Shown here piece after piece: positions 26,529 through 34,385 of a stretch of 64,000 bases of DNA (the first letter of the stretch is position 1; each line of letters starts with the position of its first letter). Position numbers and translations under genes: made by a program. The stretch is from CALCNS01 sp964425745 (lineage in GTDB: Bacteria > Bacillota > JAAYKD01): contig CAYRNW010000011.1 of assembly GCA_964425745.1 (NCBI GenBank), forward strand, positions 1-64,000. Direction: 5' to 3'. The notes below the pieces were generated by a model. It saw only the letters and a list, made by a program, of their open reading frames with translations. It made no database searches and was not told the origin of the DNA.

Positions 26529-27323
26529 ATGGAAAGAAAAACCAGCGGCTTAAAAATTTTCACCACGGTTACCTTCTTAGTCATGATCGTCGCAAACGCT
26601 TTAGCCAATATCTTACCCCTCAATGGCATCAATACGGGGGAGGTATCGGATTCGTATCCGAATTTGTTTGCACCTGCAGGAATTACCTTTAGTATTTGGG
26701 GTGTCATCTACCTCTTACTGGCGGGCTATATCTTGTATCAGCATGGCCTTTTTCAGAAGAATCCTCAGCACCAAAAACTGATCAGCCGTATCAGTTGGCT
26801 CTTTTCGGTTTCCTCGGTCGCAAATGCGGTTTGGATTTTTGCATGGCATTACCGCTTGATTCCCATCTCCATGATTTTAATGCTGGTCATTTTATTGTGC
26901 CTGATTGTCATCAATCAGATGATTTATAAAATCAAATTCACGCTACAAGAGAAGATTTTTATAAAAATACCGTTTGGTGTTTACTTTGGCTGGATTACAA
27001 TCGCAACGATTGCAAATTTAACAACAATGCTGGTTGACATGGATTGGAACGGATTTGGGATTTCTGAACCAATTTGGATGTTGATTGTCTTAGCTGTTGG
27101 GGTTCTCATTGGGGGAGCAACTATGTTGAAGCAACGAAATATGCCCTACGGATTCGTTCTCATCTGGGCTTATGCTGGAATTTGGATCAAACACACTTCT
27201 GAAACCGGGTTTAACAACCAATATTTCAGTATTGTTGCTGCCACTCTGATCGGCATATGTTTATTCATCATCGCCGAAATTTACCTGCTGATCCCTCAAA
27301 GAGAAAAGCCATTGATTAAATAA
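26529..27323 (+). CDS. TspO/MBR-related membrane protein
   Basis: A 264-aa membrane protein with about seven hydrophobic helices, longer than the five-helix ~160-aa classical TspO. The N-terminal stretch ANILPLNGINTGEVSDSYPNLFAPAGITFSIWGVIYLLLAGYILYQ carries the family pattern (the F-PAG-TFSIW-IY core), and tryptophans recur in later loops. The family binds porphyrins or tryptophan metabolites; this longer type is uncharacterised. AACACGGAGGC precedes the ATG. A terminator follows. Confidence 0.78.
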   Translation: MERKTSGLKIFTTVTFLVMIVANALANILPLNGINTGEVSDSYPNLFAPAGITFSIWGVIYLLLAGYILYQHGLFQKNPQHQKLISRISWLFSVSSVANAVWIFAWHYRLIPISMILMLVILLCLIVINQMIYKIKFTLQEKIFIKIPFGVYFGWITIATIANLTTMLVDMDWNGFGISEPIWMLIVLAVGVLIGGATMLKQRNMPYGFVLIWAYAGIWIKHTSETGFNNQYFSIVAATLIGICLFIIAEIYLLIPQREKPLIK

Positions 27324-27337
27324 AGAGCGCCTACATG

Positions 27338-27369
27338 AAATCCCTCCTGATTCAGGGGGGATTTTCTCT
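27338..27369 (+). terminator. Intrinsic terminator
   Basis: Stem AAATCCCTCCTGA with TCAGGGGGGATTT, followed by TCTCTCTT. Confidence 0.7.
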
Positions 27370-27395
27370 CTTCATGGACTTTTTGGTCGGTTACT

Positions 27396-27444
27396 CTTTC
27401 TTTCGCTTGCATGGCAGGAAATCAGACTTGAAAAGCGAAAGAAG
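27396..27444. promoter_or_regulatory. Long inverted repeat before the lactate permease gene
   Basis: CTTTCTTTCGCTT and AAGCGAAAGAAG form an 11- to 12-bp inverted pair around a 24-base spacer, 37 bases before the permease start. It may be an operator or an RNA hairpin; no T-run follows it. Confidence 0.4.
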
Positions 27445-27480
27445 GGGGCATCACATAGTACAGAGAGGAATGGACAAACC

Positions 27481-29040
27481 TTGAATATGCCCTTCACAAT
27501 AGGAAACTGGCTCTTAGCCATTACGCCGGTTTTGGTCTTGATCGCAGGAATTCTACTCTTCAAATGGGAGGCTTCAAAAGTTGGAGCGGTCTCTTGGATC
27601 GTTGCTTTAGGTATTGCATATTTCTTTTTCGGTACCGATTTACAAATGATAGCGCTTGCCAACAGCAAAGGCTTGAGCTTGAGTCTGTATGTCTTCCTGA
27701 TTATTTGGGGAGCCATCTTCCTTTACAACGTTGCCGATGGTGCCGGTGGAATCAAAGTCATCGGTAAAACCATATCTGGGGTTTCCGATGACCGTCGAAT
27801 TATGATTCTATTATTAGCTTGGTGTTTTACCTCCATGCTGCAAGGATTAGCCGGTTTTGGTATCCCGGTAGCGGTTGTGGCTCCCATTTTAGTGGTGATC
27901 GGCTTTGAACCCTTGGTGGCTGTCTCCGCGAGCCTAATCGGGCACTCCTGGGCTATCTCCTTTGGCTCCATGGGATCTTCTTATAATTCGATTCAGTTGG
28001 TGACCGGAATCCCCGGAGAGGTGATTGGACCGTGGATGGCCATCATCTTCAGCGTGGGTATTTTCGCCACCGGTTTTGGCGTTGCCCATATCTACGGGGG
28101 CTGGGCGGCTGTTAAGAAGAGCGTTCCGCAGATCCTAACTGCAGGAACAGCAATGTCTTTTGTTATGTGGTTGATGACCATTATTGGAACCGCGCAGTTG
28201 GCTTCCCTAATGGCAGCAAGTGCGGGTTGTTTGGTTATGATTCTTTGGGCGATTACCGGAAAGCGCAAGCAAAAAGCGGAGGTGCGAGAGGTTGCGGAGA
28301 AGTCGGCTATGAGTTTTAACACGGCCTTCTCGCCATACTATACGTTGATCGTGGTTTCAATTTTGACTCAAATCAAACCAATCAAGACAGCGCTGAGCGG
28401 ATACAATTGGGGTCTGGCTTATCCGGAACTGCAAACCAGCTTTGGCTATGTGGTAACGGCGGTCAGCAAATATTCTAAAATCCAATTCTTTTCTCATCCG
28501 GCGCCGATTTTACTGCTTTCTTCCTTGGTAGGGTATGCAATCTATGTGACACGCATTGGAGCAAAGAAGAATCTCTTGAAGACAGCTGCACTTAAAACCG
28601 TGGATAAGGCGATTCCGACCAGCGTAGGCATTGGCACCATGGTCATGATGGCTTTGATAATGAGTGATTCGGGAATGACTAATGTCATAGCCCAAGGAAT
28701 CGCTAACGTGTTCGGTTCATTCTTCCCCTTGGTTTCACCGTATATTGGAGTCTTGGGCTCCTTTATTACCGGTAGCAACACCAATTCAAACGTGATGTTT
28801 GGGGTGTTACAGCAAAATACAGCGATTGTTTTAGGTGTATCACCGGTTCTCATGGCTGCAGCCCAGTCGGTTGGCGGCTCTTTAGGCGTAGCAATTTCAC
28901 CTTCAACAATTATGACCGGAGCAGCGAATGTGGGCTTGAATGGACGAGAAAACGAAATCATGAAAATCACCATGAAGTATTGCTTGATCAACGTTATGTT
29001 GGTAGGCATCTTCGTCTTTATTCTATCGAAATTTTTCTAA
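27481..29040 (+). CDS. lctP: L-lactate permease family transporter
   Basis: A 519-aa permease with about twelve to fourteen helices. Family landmarks: VADGAGGIKVIGKTISG, LLLAWCFTSMLQGLAGFGIPVAV, LIGHSWAISFGSMGSSYNS and GVLGSFITGSNTNSNVMFGVLQ. The family imports L-lactate, D-lactate or glycolate with protons. TTG 27481 is the likely start, with AGAGGAA about 12 bases upstream; ATG 27487 is the alternative. No lactate dehydrogenase is nearby, so the exact substrate is inferred. Confidence 0.9.
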   Translation: MNMPFTIGNWLLAITPVLVLIAGILLFKWEASKVGAVSWIVALGIAYFFFGTDLQMIALANSKGLSLSLYVFLIIWGAIFLYNVADGAGGIKVIGKTISGVSDDRRIMILLLAWCFTSMLQGLAGFGIPVAVVAPILVVIGFEPLVAVSASLIGHSWAISFGSMGSSYNSIQLVTGIPGEVIGPWMAIIFSVGIFATGFGVAHIYGGWAAVKKSVPQILTAGTAMSFVMWLMTIIGTAQLASLMAASAGCLVMILWAITGKRKQKAEVREVAEKSAMSFNTAFSPYYTLIVVSILTQIKPIKTALSGYNWGLAYPELQTSFGYVVTAVSKYSKIQFFSHPAPILLLSSLVGYAIYVTRIGAKKNLLKTAALKTVDKAIPTSVGIGTMVMMALIMSDSGMTNVIAQGIANVFGSFFPLVSPYIGVLGSFITGSNTNSNVMFGVLQQNTAIVLGVSPVLMAAAQSVGGSLGVAISPSTIMTGAANVGLNGRENEIMKITMKYCLINVMLVGIFVFILSKFF

Positions 29041-29096
29041 GGAATCGCACAAATTTCCGCTCAAAAATACTTCCGGGCTCAAATACTTTGGAACTT

Positions 29097-29125
29097 TTCA
29101 AGGAGGGGACTGTCCCTACCTTGAA
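29097..29125. repeat. Family 3 palindromic repeat, single copy
   Basis: CAAGGAGGGGACTGTCCC followed by TACCTTGAAA. Two tandem copies of the complementary form lie inside the KorB-KorC fusion at 55470-55529. Nothing else is recognised in the 29041-29213 gap. Confidence 0.75.
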
Positions 29126-29213
29126 ATTCGCAGAGAGATTATTTTGCGAGGATAACAGACGCGTGTATCGTATATTTTGTATAACTTAACTAGAAATTGG
29201 AGGATTGATCAAT

Positions 29214-29405
29214 ATGACTCAGACACCTGTAAAACCGTGGCGTAAAAAATATCGAATGTTGATGTTAAAAACTGCCTTTTTATGCTTTTGGCCGGGTTTT
29301 TATTTTGCTTATCAGGGTGGTATTCAAAACAATCCGCTACTGATCGCTATTTCATTCGCGTTTCTAGGAGCAGCCGCGCTGTTGGCTATCCTTATTCAAA
29401 AGTAA
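29214..29405 (+). CDS. Small two-helix membrane protein
   Basis: A 63-aa protein. ATG 29214 follows TTGGAGGATTGATCAAT. A basic N-terminus (KPWRKKYR) precedes two hydrophobic helices, roughly residues 22-39 and 43-60. No family is recognised. It is 10 bases upstream of a lipoprotein hydrolase and probably cotranscribed. Confidence 0.65.
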   Translation: MTQTPVKPWRKKYRMLMLKTAFLCFWPGFYFAYQGGIQNNPLLIAISFAFLGAAALLAILIQK

Positions 29406-29415
29406 GGGGAGACCT

Positions 29416-30750
29416 ATGAGAAAAATTACGATTCTACTTGTCTTGCTTGCTGTTTTATTGACGGCAACTGCTTGTAATCAAGAACCAAAGGAGGTGTTTG
29501 TTTACGACGAAGAACAAGTTAAAACGTTGAGCACGACGTATGCCGACGAAATGGCCAAAGGCAACTTTGACAACGCTTTGAAAGCTTTTTCCTCTACGAT
29601 GAGTAAGGCGCTTACGAAAGATGCCTTGATTGGTGCTTGGAAATCGGTTGTGGACTCGGTGGGCGAGTATCAGTTGGTCTACCAGACAACGGTGGAGTAT
29701 AACAACGATTTAGCAATCTCAACCGTTGTGCTTCAATACGAACTCAATGGGGTTCAAGTCAAGTTTACCTTAGACCATGACTATAAAGTCCATGGGCTAT
29801 GGCTCAATTATTACGCTATTGAAGAGCCATTGCAAGTGAATGACACGTTTGAAGAGCGAGAAATCCAAGTGGGCAGCGGAGAAGAGAAATTGGATGGCAT
29901 TCTCACTACACCAACCGGCGTGGATAATCCACCTGTCGTGATTTTGGTGCAAGGTTCGGGACCCCAAGATATGCACGAAACTGTCGGTGCGGGCAATCAG
30001 CCTTTCAAGGATTTAGCACAAGGGTTAGCTGCCGAGGGCATTGCATCTATTCGCTATAACAAACGTTACTATCAGTATCCGCCTTCTGCCGAAGATGCGG
30101 AGGCAATCAATGCGATTACTGTGCAGCAAGAAGTGACCGATGATGTCGATGATGCAATCCAGTTGGCCAAGGAAACCTTTCCTAATTCCGAAATTAGTGT
30201 GATTGGGCATAGTCTCGGGGGGATGTTAGCGCCCTACATCGCGACGCAAAATCCGGAAGTCGCTTCGATTGTGATCATGGCTGGAACGCCTCGTAAATTG
30301 GAAGACGTTATGGTGGAACAAACCGAAGATGCCTTGGCTCAAAATACGACCATGACCGTAGCCGATAAAGCTGCCTATTTGGCACAGATGAAGCAAGAGG
30401 CAGCCCGAATCAAACAATTGAGCGAGGCCGATTTAGGGTCGTTAGTTCTGCAACAACCGGTGTCGTATTGGCTCAGTCTCAATGCGATTGATACGGGAAC
30501 ATTGGCTGCCGAACTCGAAATTCCGATTCTAATCATGCAGGGTGATGCGGACTTCCAAGTCAAGGCAGACCTGGACTTTTTAGCGTGGGAAGAGTATTTA
30601 GGAACACATATGAATGTAACGTATAAGTTGTATGAAGATTTAAACCATCTCTTTATGCCCACCACGGGTGCAAAAGATGTTAGCGACTACAACACACCGG
30701 CGAATATTCCCTTACAAGTGATTCGTGACATTGCCGCATTCTTGAAGTAG
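29416..30750 (+). CDS. Lipoprotein alpha/beta hydrolase with DUF3887 domain
   Basis: A 444-aa extracytoplasmic protein. The signal peptide ends at a TATAC lipobox near residue 20. Residues ~30-125 are a DUF3887-like helical/sheet domain (MAKGNFDNALKAFSSTMSKAL). An alpha/beta hydrolase follows with the oxyanion segment LVQGSGPQD, the nucleophile elbow VIGHSLGGML (Ser), an acid near ILIMQGDADFQVKADLD and the His in DLNHLFMP. The pattern matches secreted serine hydrolases, possibly esterases or peptidases. AAGGGGAG precedes the start. A REP unit follows the stop. Confidence 0.85.
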   Translation: MRKITILLVLLAVLLTATACNQEPKEVFVYDEEQVKTLSTTYADEMAKGNFDNALKAFSSTMSKALTKDALIGAWKSVVDSVGEYQLVYQTTVEYNNDLAISTVVLQYELNGVQVKFTLDHDYKVHGLWLNYYAIEEPLQVNDTFEEREIQVGSGEEKLDGILTTPTGVDNPPVVILVQGSGPQDMHETVGAGNQPFKDLAQGLAAEGIASIRYNKRYYQYPPSAEDAEAINAITVQQEVTDDVDDAIQLAKETFPNSEISVIGHSLGGMLAPYIATQNPEVASIVIMAGTPRKLEDVMVEQTEDALAQNTTMTVADKAAYLAQMKQEAARIKQLSEADLGSLVLQQPVSYWLSLNAIDTGTLAAELEIPILIMQGDADFQVKADLDFLAWEEYLGTHMNVTYKLYEDLNHLFMPTTGAKDVSDYNTPANIPLQVIRDIAAFLK

Positions 30751-30761
30751 ATGACGAGGAT

Positions 30762-30935
30762 AGGGGACGGTTCTCTCCCCTCCAAATTTACCGTTTAATT
30801 ACCATATAATTATAATGCTAATGTATAATTAAAAAGCCCAGTTGATACATCGTTGTGATGTTTCAACCGGGCTTTTTCTATTGCTTGTATTTCCCATTTA
30901 ATTGGTAAAAAACCAGGGGAGAGAACCGTCCCCAA
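30762..30935. repeat. Family 1 REP unit with a terminator in its loop
   Basis: Left arm GGGGACGGTTCTCTCCCCTC at 30763-30782 and right arm GGGGAGAGAACCGTCCCCAAG at 30915-30935. The inner AAATTTACC and TTGGTAAAAAAC pair forms the usual loop ends. About 100 bases, including an intrinsic terminator, sit between them. The unit lies between convergent genes. Confidence 0.9.
30831..30878. terminator. Bidirectional intrinsic terminator
   Basis: Stem AAAAAGCCC-GTTGA with TCAAC-GGGCTTTTT. It serves the convergent genes ending at 30750 and 30959. Confidence 0.85.
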
Positions 30936-30958
30936 GATTTAGATCCCCAAGATTCCTT

Positions 30959-32128
30959 TTAATGAACATCTTCGTGATCGATGCGAAGTATGGCATGGTA
31001 GGTGGGATTCATCTCTTGCAGACGTTCTTCTACCAAGGCTAGCAAATCTTCATCGGCTAAGGTGTAATCATACGGAACTTCAATATCGAAGATTACCTTG
31101 GTCAAATTGCGCCCCCAGACCACTCTAAAATCATGCATTTTTAAAAGGGGAGAGATATTTTTCAACATTGCACAAACTTTTTCTTGCAAGGCTTTGGCTT
31201 TCGAATCGTTGGCGATGACCGGATCCATATGGATGACCATGCGAATCCCCATATCATTGAAAAAGTCGCGCTCGATCTGGTCGATCAGCTCATGACTTTC
31301 CATAATATCAGCGGCAGCATCCACTTCACAATGCAACGAGGCGTAGCAACGATTTCCGCCATAACTATGTAAGGTTAGATCATGCAACCCCAATACATGC
31401 TCATAGCTTAAAACCTTAGCCTTAATTGCATTTATTAACTCCGGCTTGGGTGCCATTCCTAAAAGCGGAGTCATAGTGTCACTGACCAACTTAAAGCCGC
31501 TATAAACGATGAATAGTGCTACGAGCAGGCCCATCAAGCCATCGATCTGAACACCGGCGTACGCTCCAAGCAATGCCGAGACTAAAACCGCAGAAGTCGC
31601 TAAAATATCATTCCGGCTGTCTTCGGAAGCGGCCTTCAGTGCAACGGAGTCGATACGGGTGCCCACCAGCTGATAAAACCGACTCTGCCAGAACTTTCCC
31701 AGTATGGCAGCAAACAGGGAGGCGGCTAGAAGGCCACTAAATAAGATCGGTTCCGGAGCAAGCATTTTCTTCCACGAAGAAATCCCCAATTGGAAACCCA
31801 ACAAGACAATGGAAAAGGAAACGACCAGGCCTGCAATATATTCCATGCGGGCATGACCATAAGGGTGTTCTGTATCGGCGGGACGCCCCGATAAATAAAA
31901 GCCGATCAGCAGAATCAAGGAGGAAGCAGAGTCTGAAAGATTATTGACGGCATCTGCCAAAATGGCGACGCTATTGGCGAACATGCCTAATAAAACCTTG
32001 ACCGTGAACAGCACTAAGTTCGTGGCGATGCCTACCACGGCAGCCATTTTTCCATAGCACTCCCGAACCAAGGGGGTGTCGGTTTTTTTATAATCTTTCA
32101 CCAATAATTGAATCAAAAACTCGCTCAT
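30959..32128 (-). CDS. Cation diffusion facilitator (CDF) metal exporter
   Basis: A 389-aa efflux protein. Six hydrophobic helices cover about residues 25-220, followed by a cytosolic metal-sensing domain. The TM2 site reads ADAVNNLSDSASS (Asn and Asp ligands) and TM5 reads SEDSRNDILAT (DxxxD). This N-D-D-D arrangement resembles manganese-type CDFs rather than the zinc type with His. The loop after TM2 has EHPYGHARMEY. Upstream lies a NiCo-type riboswitch, a class also reported to respond to iron(II), so the exported metal could be Co, Ni, Fe or Mn. AGGAGGC precedes the ATG. Confidence 0.92.
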   Translation of the reverse strand: MSEFLIQLLVKDYKKTDTPLVRECYGKMAAVVGIATNLVLFTVKVLLGMFANSVAILADAVNNLSDSASSLILLIGFYLSGRPADTEHPYGHARMEYIAGLVVSFSIVLLGFQLGISSWKKMLAPEPILFSGLLAASLFAAILGKFWQSRFYQLVGTRIDSVALKAASEDSRNDILATSAVLVSALLGAYAGVQIDGLMGLLVALFIVYSGFKLVSDTMTPLLGMAPKPELINAIKAKVLSYEHVLGLHDLTLHSYGGNRCYASLHCEVDAAADIMESHELIDQIERDFFNDMGIRMVIHMDPVIANDSKAKALQEKVCAMLKNISPLLKMHDFRVVWGRNLTKVIFDIEVPYDYTLADEDLLALVEERLQEMNPTYHAILRIDHEDVH

Positions 32129-32148
32129 TTAAAGCCTCCTACCCAATA

Positions 32149-32184
32149 AAAAAAAACCTATGGAACATTTTACTGTCCCACAGG
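32149..32184 (-). terminator. Expression-platform terminator of the metal riboswitch
   Basis: Read on the minus strand: ACCTGTGGGACA pairs with TGTTCCATAGG, followed by about nine T. Its 5' arm overlaps the 3' end of the aptamer, so aptamer folding should block it. Confidence 0.85.
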
Positions 32185-32266
32185 TGTATGTAATACTTTT
32201 ATACCCTGCTGCCCGACTTAAGGGCCCGGCATTTCCCCTTGTGAGAGAGTAGCCTGCTCAGTACTG
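32171..32266 (-). ncRNA. NiCo (czcD-type) metal riboswitch
   Basis: Minus-strand RNA upstream of a CDF exporter. Helix P1 is TACTG with CAGTA. The conserved blocks are GAGCAGGCTA, AAGGGGAAATGCC, GGGCAGCAGG and CCTGTGGGACAG, the arrangement of the four-helix NiCo aptamer. The last block is also the 5' arm of the terminator, giving an on-switch when metal is bound. The call rests on pattern memory rather than a covariance search. Confidence 0.78.
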
Positions 32267-32297
32267 TAGCAAAATGCAGTGCTAAGTCAACGACTAC

Positions 32298-32326
32298 AGT
32301 ATACTAAACGGTATATCATCTGTCAA
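32298..32326 (-). promoter_or_regulatory. Sigma-A promoter for riboswitch-CDF transcript
   Basis: On the minus strand: TTGACA (32326-32321), a 17-base spacer and TATACT (32303-32298). Its upstream edge touches the 3' end of the SRAP gene. Confidence 0.85.
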
Positions 32327-32327
32327 G

Positions 32328-32930
32328 CTACGGAGCTGCCTGCTCAAACCCGATTTGGGTGATTGCCGTTTCAAGGACAAGCCGCGGGTCCACAATCGGA
32401 TTTAACCACTCATTCCACATCTCTCTCGGCAGTATGACCGGCATACGCGGATGGATATGGCGAATCCCTTCCGATGCATCTCGTGTTAAAATCACAAAGC
32501 TGGGTACGCCGGTAGGCCCCTCCGGACGATAAATACCGGCCATGAAAAAGAAGGCATGATCTTCTGGGAAAAGCGAATACTTTTGTTTGCGCCCCTCTAA
32601 AGTCTGCCATTCGAAATAGCGATTGGCAGGAATCATGCAGCGACGAGTATGGACGCTTTCTTTGAACATGGGTTTTTCGGTTACAGTTTCGCTACGGGCA
32701 TTGATAATCAATCCGCCGCGATTCTGACTATAGCCCCACTTCATGAGAAACGGCGCTTGTTTCATACTTTTACTATTGGCAAGAATCACCGATATTTGAG
32801 ACGGTGCGACTTCTCCTAACTTCAACAAAGGAAGAGCAGGGGAGTCCTGATAACGACGCCGGATCTCTGCCAGGATCCCCATCATTTCCACGGCGGTTGC
32901 TTCAGGTTCTACATAATATCTACCACACAA
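32328..32930 (-). CDS. SRAP/HMCES-family abasic-site protein (YedK type)
   Basis: A 200-aa SOS-response-associated peptidase family protein. It starts MCGRYY with the obligate Cys2 that cross-links to abasic sites. Conserved Asn is in IINARSETV, Glu in RYFEWQ, and His near HPRMPVIL. The family shields abasic sites in single-stranded DNA. It is last in an operon with an XRE regulator, an ImmA peptidase and a small unknown, opposite a Y-family polymerase. This fits a DNA-damage module. Confidence 0.94.
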   Translation of the reverse strand: MCGRYYVEPEATAVEMMGILAEIRRRYQDSPALPLLKLGEVAPSQISVILANSKSMKQAPFLMKWGYSQNRGGLIINARSETVTEKPMFKESVHTRRCMIPANRYFEWQTLEGRKQKYSLFPEDHAFFFMAGIYRPEGPTGVPSFVILTRDASEGIRHIHPRMPVILPREMWNEWLNPIVDPRLVLETAITQIGFEQAAP

Positions 32931-32942
32931 AGTACTTCCCCC

Positions 32943-33218
32943 TTAGGCCAATTGTCGTTCGACAAACCAACGCCCTAACAGGTTTCCTTGTGCGACAGCA
33001 TTGCGTTCGAAAAATAAATAGCTGTAATGATTGCCTAAGCGAACCATATAACGGTCGCCTTGACTGCCGGCTTTGGCGGAAAAAGACGGACGGATGTCTA
33101 GAACCCGATCAATAGGGTAAGCAGTGCCGTCTTCCCAGGTGATCACTTCCGGCAATAACGTGCCTTCTGGGTCGAAACTGGCTGTGACCCTCACATAAAC
33201 CTTAGATTTGTTTTCCAC
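32943..33218 (-). CDS. Conserved 91-aa protein of unknown function
   Basis: The protein starts VYVRVTASFDPEGTLLPEVITWEDGTAYPIDRVLDIRP and is rich in beta strands, ending in an amphipathic tail RWFVERQLA. No family name can be assigned. It starts five bases after the ImmA stop and ends 12 bases before SRAP, so it belongs to the same operon. The preserved position suggests a role in damage response or operon control. GTGAGGTAAGAAACG precedes the start. Confidence 0.6.
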   Translation of the reverse strand: MENKSKVYVRVTASFDPEGTLLPEVITWEDGTAYPIDRVLDIRPSFSAKAGSQGDRYMVRLGNHYSYLFFERNAVAQGNLLGRWFVERQLA

Positions 33219-33223
33219 GTTTC

Positions 33224-33754
33224 TTACCTCACTTTCTTTAAGAAGTCACCATTGGCTACAATCGGCGGATCAATCACTTTGTAGCCTTTGCGCTTTAACA
33301 CTCGAAACTTAAAATCCAATAATTCCGGAGGCACTTGCAAGGCCGAAGCGGCTGCAAAGAAAGAAATATCGTCATTAAGCAAGGATAAGACTTCTTCATC
33401 GGGCATCAGCAGGTCTGCTGCGAAAATATTGGCTTCAAACTCATATTGAGAGGTTTCATCAAACATGACGAAATCATGGAAGGTGCGAATTCCGGAGGCT
33501 CGTCGGTGCAAGACTGCATGCCCCAACTCATGAGCCATAATAATTTGTTGTAAATCTTCCGACAAATGGCTGTTCACCATAATGACCTGTTTGCGCGATT
33601 GGCTCAAATAAAACCCCTTGCAAGCGCCGTCAAAGCTCCCCATGGGAGAGAAGAGCACCGTTACCCCCATGGCCCGGCAAAGGCGCGCCACATTGGTTTC
33701 ATCGTATTGCCGAATCAGCTGTTCTACTTCGCGGCTGATGGTGGTAATGGACAT
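33224..33754 (-). CDS. ImmA/IrrE-family metallopeptidase
   Basis: A 176-aa protein. The zinc site is AHELGHAVLHR with the downstream Glu in YEFEANIFAADLLMPDE; this pattern defines ImmA/IrrE peptidases. ATG 33754 is used because GGAGAATAAC lies just upstream; the longer frame adds 20 residues that overlap the XRE gene. In phage/ICE and Deinococcus systems the partner peptidase cleaves an adjacent XRE repressor. Here the XRE gene is immediately upstream in the same operon, so the same pairing is expected. Confidence 0.92.
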   Translation of the reverse strand: MSITTISREVEQLIRQYDETNVARLCRAMGVTVLFSPMGSFDGACKGFYLSQSRKQVIMVNSHLSEDLQQIIMAHELGHAVLHRRASGIRTFHDFVMFDETSQYEFEANIFAADLLMPDEEVLSLLNDDISFFAAASALQVPPELLDFKFRVLKRKGYKVIDPPIVANGDFLKKVR

Positions 33755-33755
33755 G

Positions 33756-34193
33756 TTATTCTCCGTCCTTCGTACGGCCGAAGGTCTGCCGCGCTTCTTC
33801 TTTACAATTGACATAGGCCGTCATAACCGCCTGGAAAAAGGCATCTTTGGCCTCTTGGCTTAAAGCACCGCCGGCGAAGAGCGCTCGGTTTTGCTGGAGA
33901 AGAGCTTCCGCTTCGGCAACTCCGCGACTCCCATACATGGAACGAATATTCTCTATGGACTGCTCTCGGATCAAGCCGGCTTGGGGGTCTGCGCTTTCAT
34001 CGTTGGTTAAATACTCTACCGAAACATGCAACGCCTTGGCCAATCTCCGCAAAGTGGAGGCTCTGGGGATGGCAGTTCCGGTTTCATAGGCAGAAATGGA
34101 GCGGATGGAGAGCTCGGTTTCTTCTGCCAAGCTGGACTGACTCAAACCAATCTCGGCGCGTGCATCTCGTAATTTTTCAGCAAATCTTTGCAT
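33756..34193 (-). CDS. XRE-family transcriptional regulator, probable ImmA substrate
   Basis: A 145-aa regulator. Residues ~4-60 form a helix-turn-helix: LRDARAEIGLSQSSLAEETELSIRSISAYETGTAIPRASTLRRLAKAL. A helical C-terminal part follows, with many Ala, Glu and Arg. ATG 34193 follows AAAGGAGGAGATCCCT. It is the first gene of the damage operon and faces the Y-family polymerase. Repeated GAAGTT/AACTTC half-sites in the shared promoter region are its likely operators. Repression of both itself and the polymerase is inferred. Confidence 0.9.
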   Translation of the reverse strand: MQRFAEKLRDARAEIGLSQSSLAEETELSIRSISAYETGTAIPRASTLRRLAKALHVSVEYLTNDESADPQAGLIREQSIENIRSMYGSRGVAEAEALLQQNRALFAGGALSQEAKDAFFQAVMTAYVNCKEEARQTFGRTKDGE

Positions 34194-34240
34194 AGGGATC
34201 TCCTCCTTTGAAAAAATCAAACAAAATCTTCGAAACTTCC

Positions 34241-34269
34241 TTGACAGAACCTCTTTCTTCTGCTACGAT
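34241..34269 (+). promoter_or_regulatory. Promoter toward the Y-family polymerase gene
   Basis: TTGACA at 34241-34246, a 17-base spacer and TACGAT at 34264-34269. Confidence 0.65.
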
Positions 34270-34297
34270 TATGACGAAGTTTGTAGAAGTTGCCTTC

Positions 34298-34326
34298 ATT
34301 ATACTTCACACCAAGCTTCTTGTCAA
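34298..34326 (-). promoter_or_regulatory. Consensus promoter of the XRE-ImmA-SRAP operon
   Basis: On the minus strand: TTGACA (34326-34321), a 17-base spacer and TATAAT (34303-34298), a perfect consensus. Confidence 0.88.
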
Positions 34327-34385
34327 GCACAAAAACAAGCAGAATATAGAAGTTTGAAAATATTTTTTAGAAAGGGAAGAGAACG

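Larger units (their letters stand above)
34233..34355. promoter_or_regulatory. Divergent promoter region with repeated GAAGTTT/AAACTTC half-sites
   Basis: AAACTTC at 34233-34239, GAAGTTT at 34276-34282, GAAGTT at 34286-34291, ACTTC at 34303-34307 and GAAGTTT at 34349-34355. These surround or overlap two facing promoters. They are candidate binding sites of the XRE repressor; no Bacillus-type LexA box was seen. Confidence 0.5.

Noticed and set aside
32149..32266. Manganese (yybP-ykoY) riboswitch
   Set aside because: The metal context fits, but the conserved blocks GAGCAGG, GCAGCAGG and GGGACAG and the terminator overlap match the NiCo design better.
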